Shown: in pieces, positions 6,242 through 6,460 of the stretch
Layout: every line of letters starts with the position of its first letter
Numbering within the stretch: the stretch's first letter is position 1
The notes under the pieces: model-generated
Seen by the model: the letters and a program-made list of their open reading frames with translations, nothing else
Told to the model about the DNA's origin: nothing
Database searches by the model: none
Source of the DNA: Oscillospiraceae bacterium
GTDB taxonomy: Bacteria; Bacillota; Clostridia; Oscillospirales; Acutalibacteraceae
DNA length: 6,460 nucleotides
Direction of reading: 5' to 3'
NCBI GenBank assembly: GCA_019417045.1
Contig: DXWE01000092.1
Location: 1-6,460, forward strand
Made by a program: the position numbers and the translations under genes

Positions 6242-6248
6242 CCCCTTT
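6242..6248 (-). promoter_or_regulatory. Shine-Dalgarno of protein C; decides ATG 6232 over TTG 6238
   Basis: AAAGGGG on the minus strand lies 9 nt before ATG 6230-6232 and only 3 nt before the in-frame TTG, so the ATG is the sensible start. The same AAAGGGG and 9-nt spacing precede protein B (4540-4546). Confidence 0.65.
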
Positions 6249-6263
6249 CCGATTGATTTTTCT

Positions 6264-6460
6264 CTATCCTTCTTCCCGCCGGATGGAGAGCACCGTGTAT
6301 CCCTCCAAACGCGGGAATTCCAGCTCGATATACCCGTCGCGATAGGTAAACGCCACCGGCTCGCCGTCCGGCACCCGCGTGACCGAGACCGGTCGCAGGT
6401 CGCTCCTCATCCGGATGTGCCGGCCATACAGCGGGACCGACTCCTCAATCACGTCCATGT
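6264..6460 (-). CDS. Probable glycoside hydrolase, C-terminal end (partial)
   Basis: The frame is open to the right edge of the window and ends at TAG 6264-6266, giving about 65 residues of a longer protein. The methionine encoded at 6456-6458 is probably internal. The visible part reads as a small terminal beta-domain: VPLYGRHIRM, then RPVSVTRVPDGEPVAFTYRD, then GYIELEFPRLEGYTVLSI and a charged end. This strand pattern (proline-led strand, P-x-G turn, F-x-Y-x-DG hairpin, final EGYxVLxI strand) is like the C-terminal beta-domain following the catalytic barrel and trimerisation-like domain in beta-galactosidase-like and GHL6-like clostridial hydrolases. The catalytic part is outside the window, so the family call is tentative. 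Its stop lies 31 nt before protein C on the same strand, so the two are likely co-transcribed, which would pair an enzyme with the binding modules. Confidence 0.5.
   Translation of the reverse strand, partial: MDVIEESVPLYGRHIRMRSDLRPVSVTRVPDGEPVAFTYRDGYIELEFPRLEGYTVLSIRREEG

Overview
The window is GC-rich, with strong Shine-Dalgarno sites, an MKK/MKR-type Gram-positive signal peptide on each large secreted protein, a type I dockerin and a MATE-type transporter end. Together these suggest an anaerobic Clostridia genome (Oscillospiraceae/Ruminococcaceae-like, probably a gut or rumen fibre degrader). The lineage is inferred from style and content, not from a marker gene.

Layout. The left edge (1-276, + strand) is the C-terminal end of a MATE-family transporter. 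It converges on a minus-strand gene cluster that fills the rest of the window, and a near-perfect hairpin with T-runs on both sides (383-415) can terminate transcription from both directions. In transcription order (right to left) the cluster is: the C-terminal end of a probable glycoside hydrolase (6264-6460, cut by the window edge); secreted protein C (4739-6232: two CBM6-like modules plus a clostridial C-terminal domain of unknown function); an easily missed 39-residue protein (4602-4721); secreted protein B (2848-4530: three CBM6-like modules plus a type I dockerin); and secreted protein A (522-2744: four CBM6-like modules plus a C-terminal transmembrane anchor). Gaps are 31, 17, 71 and 103 nt, every internal gene has a Shine-Dalgarno about 9 nt before its start, and no promoter or terminator is convincing between them, so this looks like one operon whose promoter lies beyond position 6460.

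How the genes may work together. Nine copies of one beta-sandwich-type module are presented in three ways: on a protein with a C-terminal domain of unknown role (C), on a protein that can plug into a cohesin-bearing scaffold (B), and on the cell membrane (A). None of the three has a recognisable catalytic domain, while the gene just upstream appears to be a glycoside hydrolase. The simplest reading is a glycan capture or adhesion cassette made with a cognate enzyme. The ligand and the cohesin partner are not visible here.

The best items for a second look are the three-format module family, the catalytic-domain-free dockerin protein, a cysteine pair that appears and disappears together among modules, a 462-bp tandem duplication whose differences all lie at one end, the small peptide gene, and a 13-bp hairpin between B and A.
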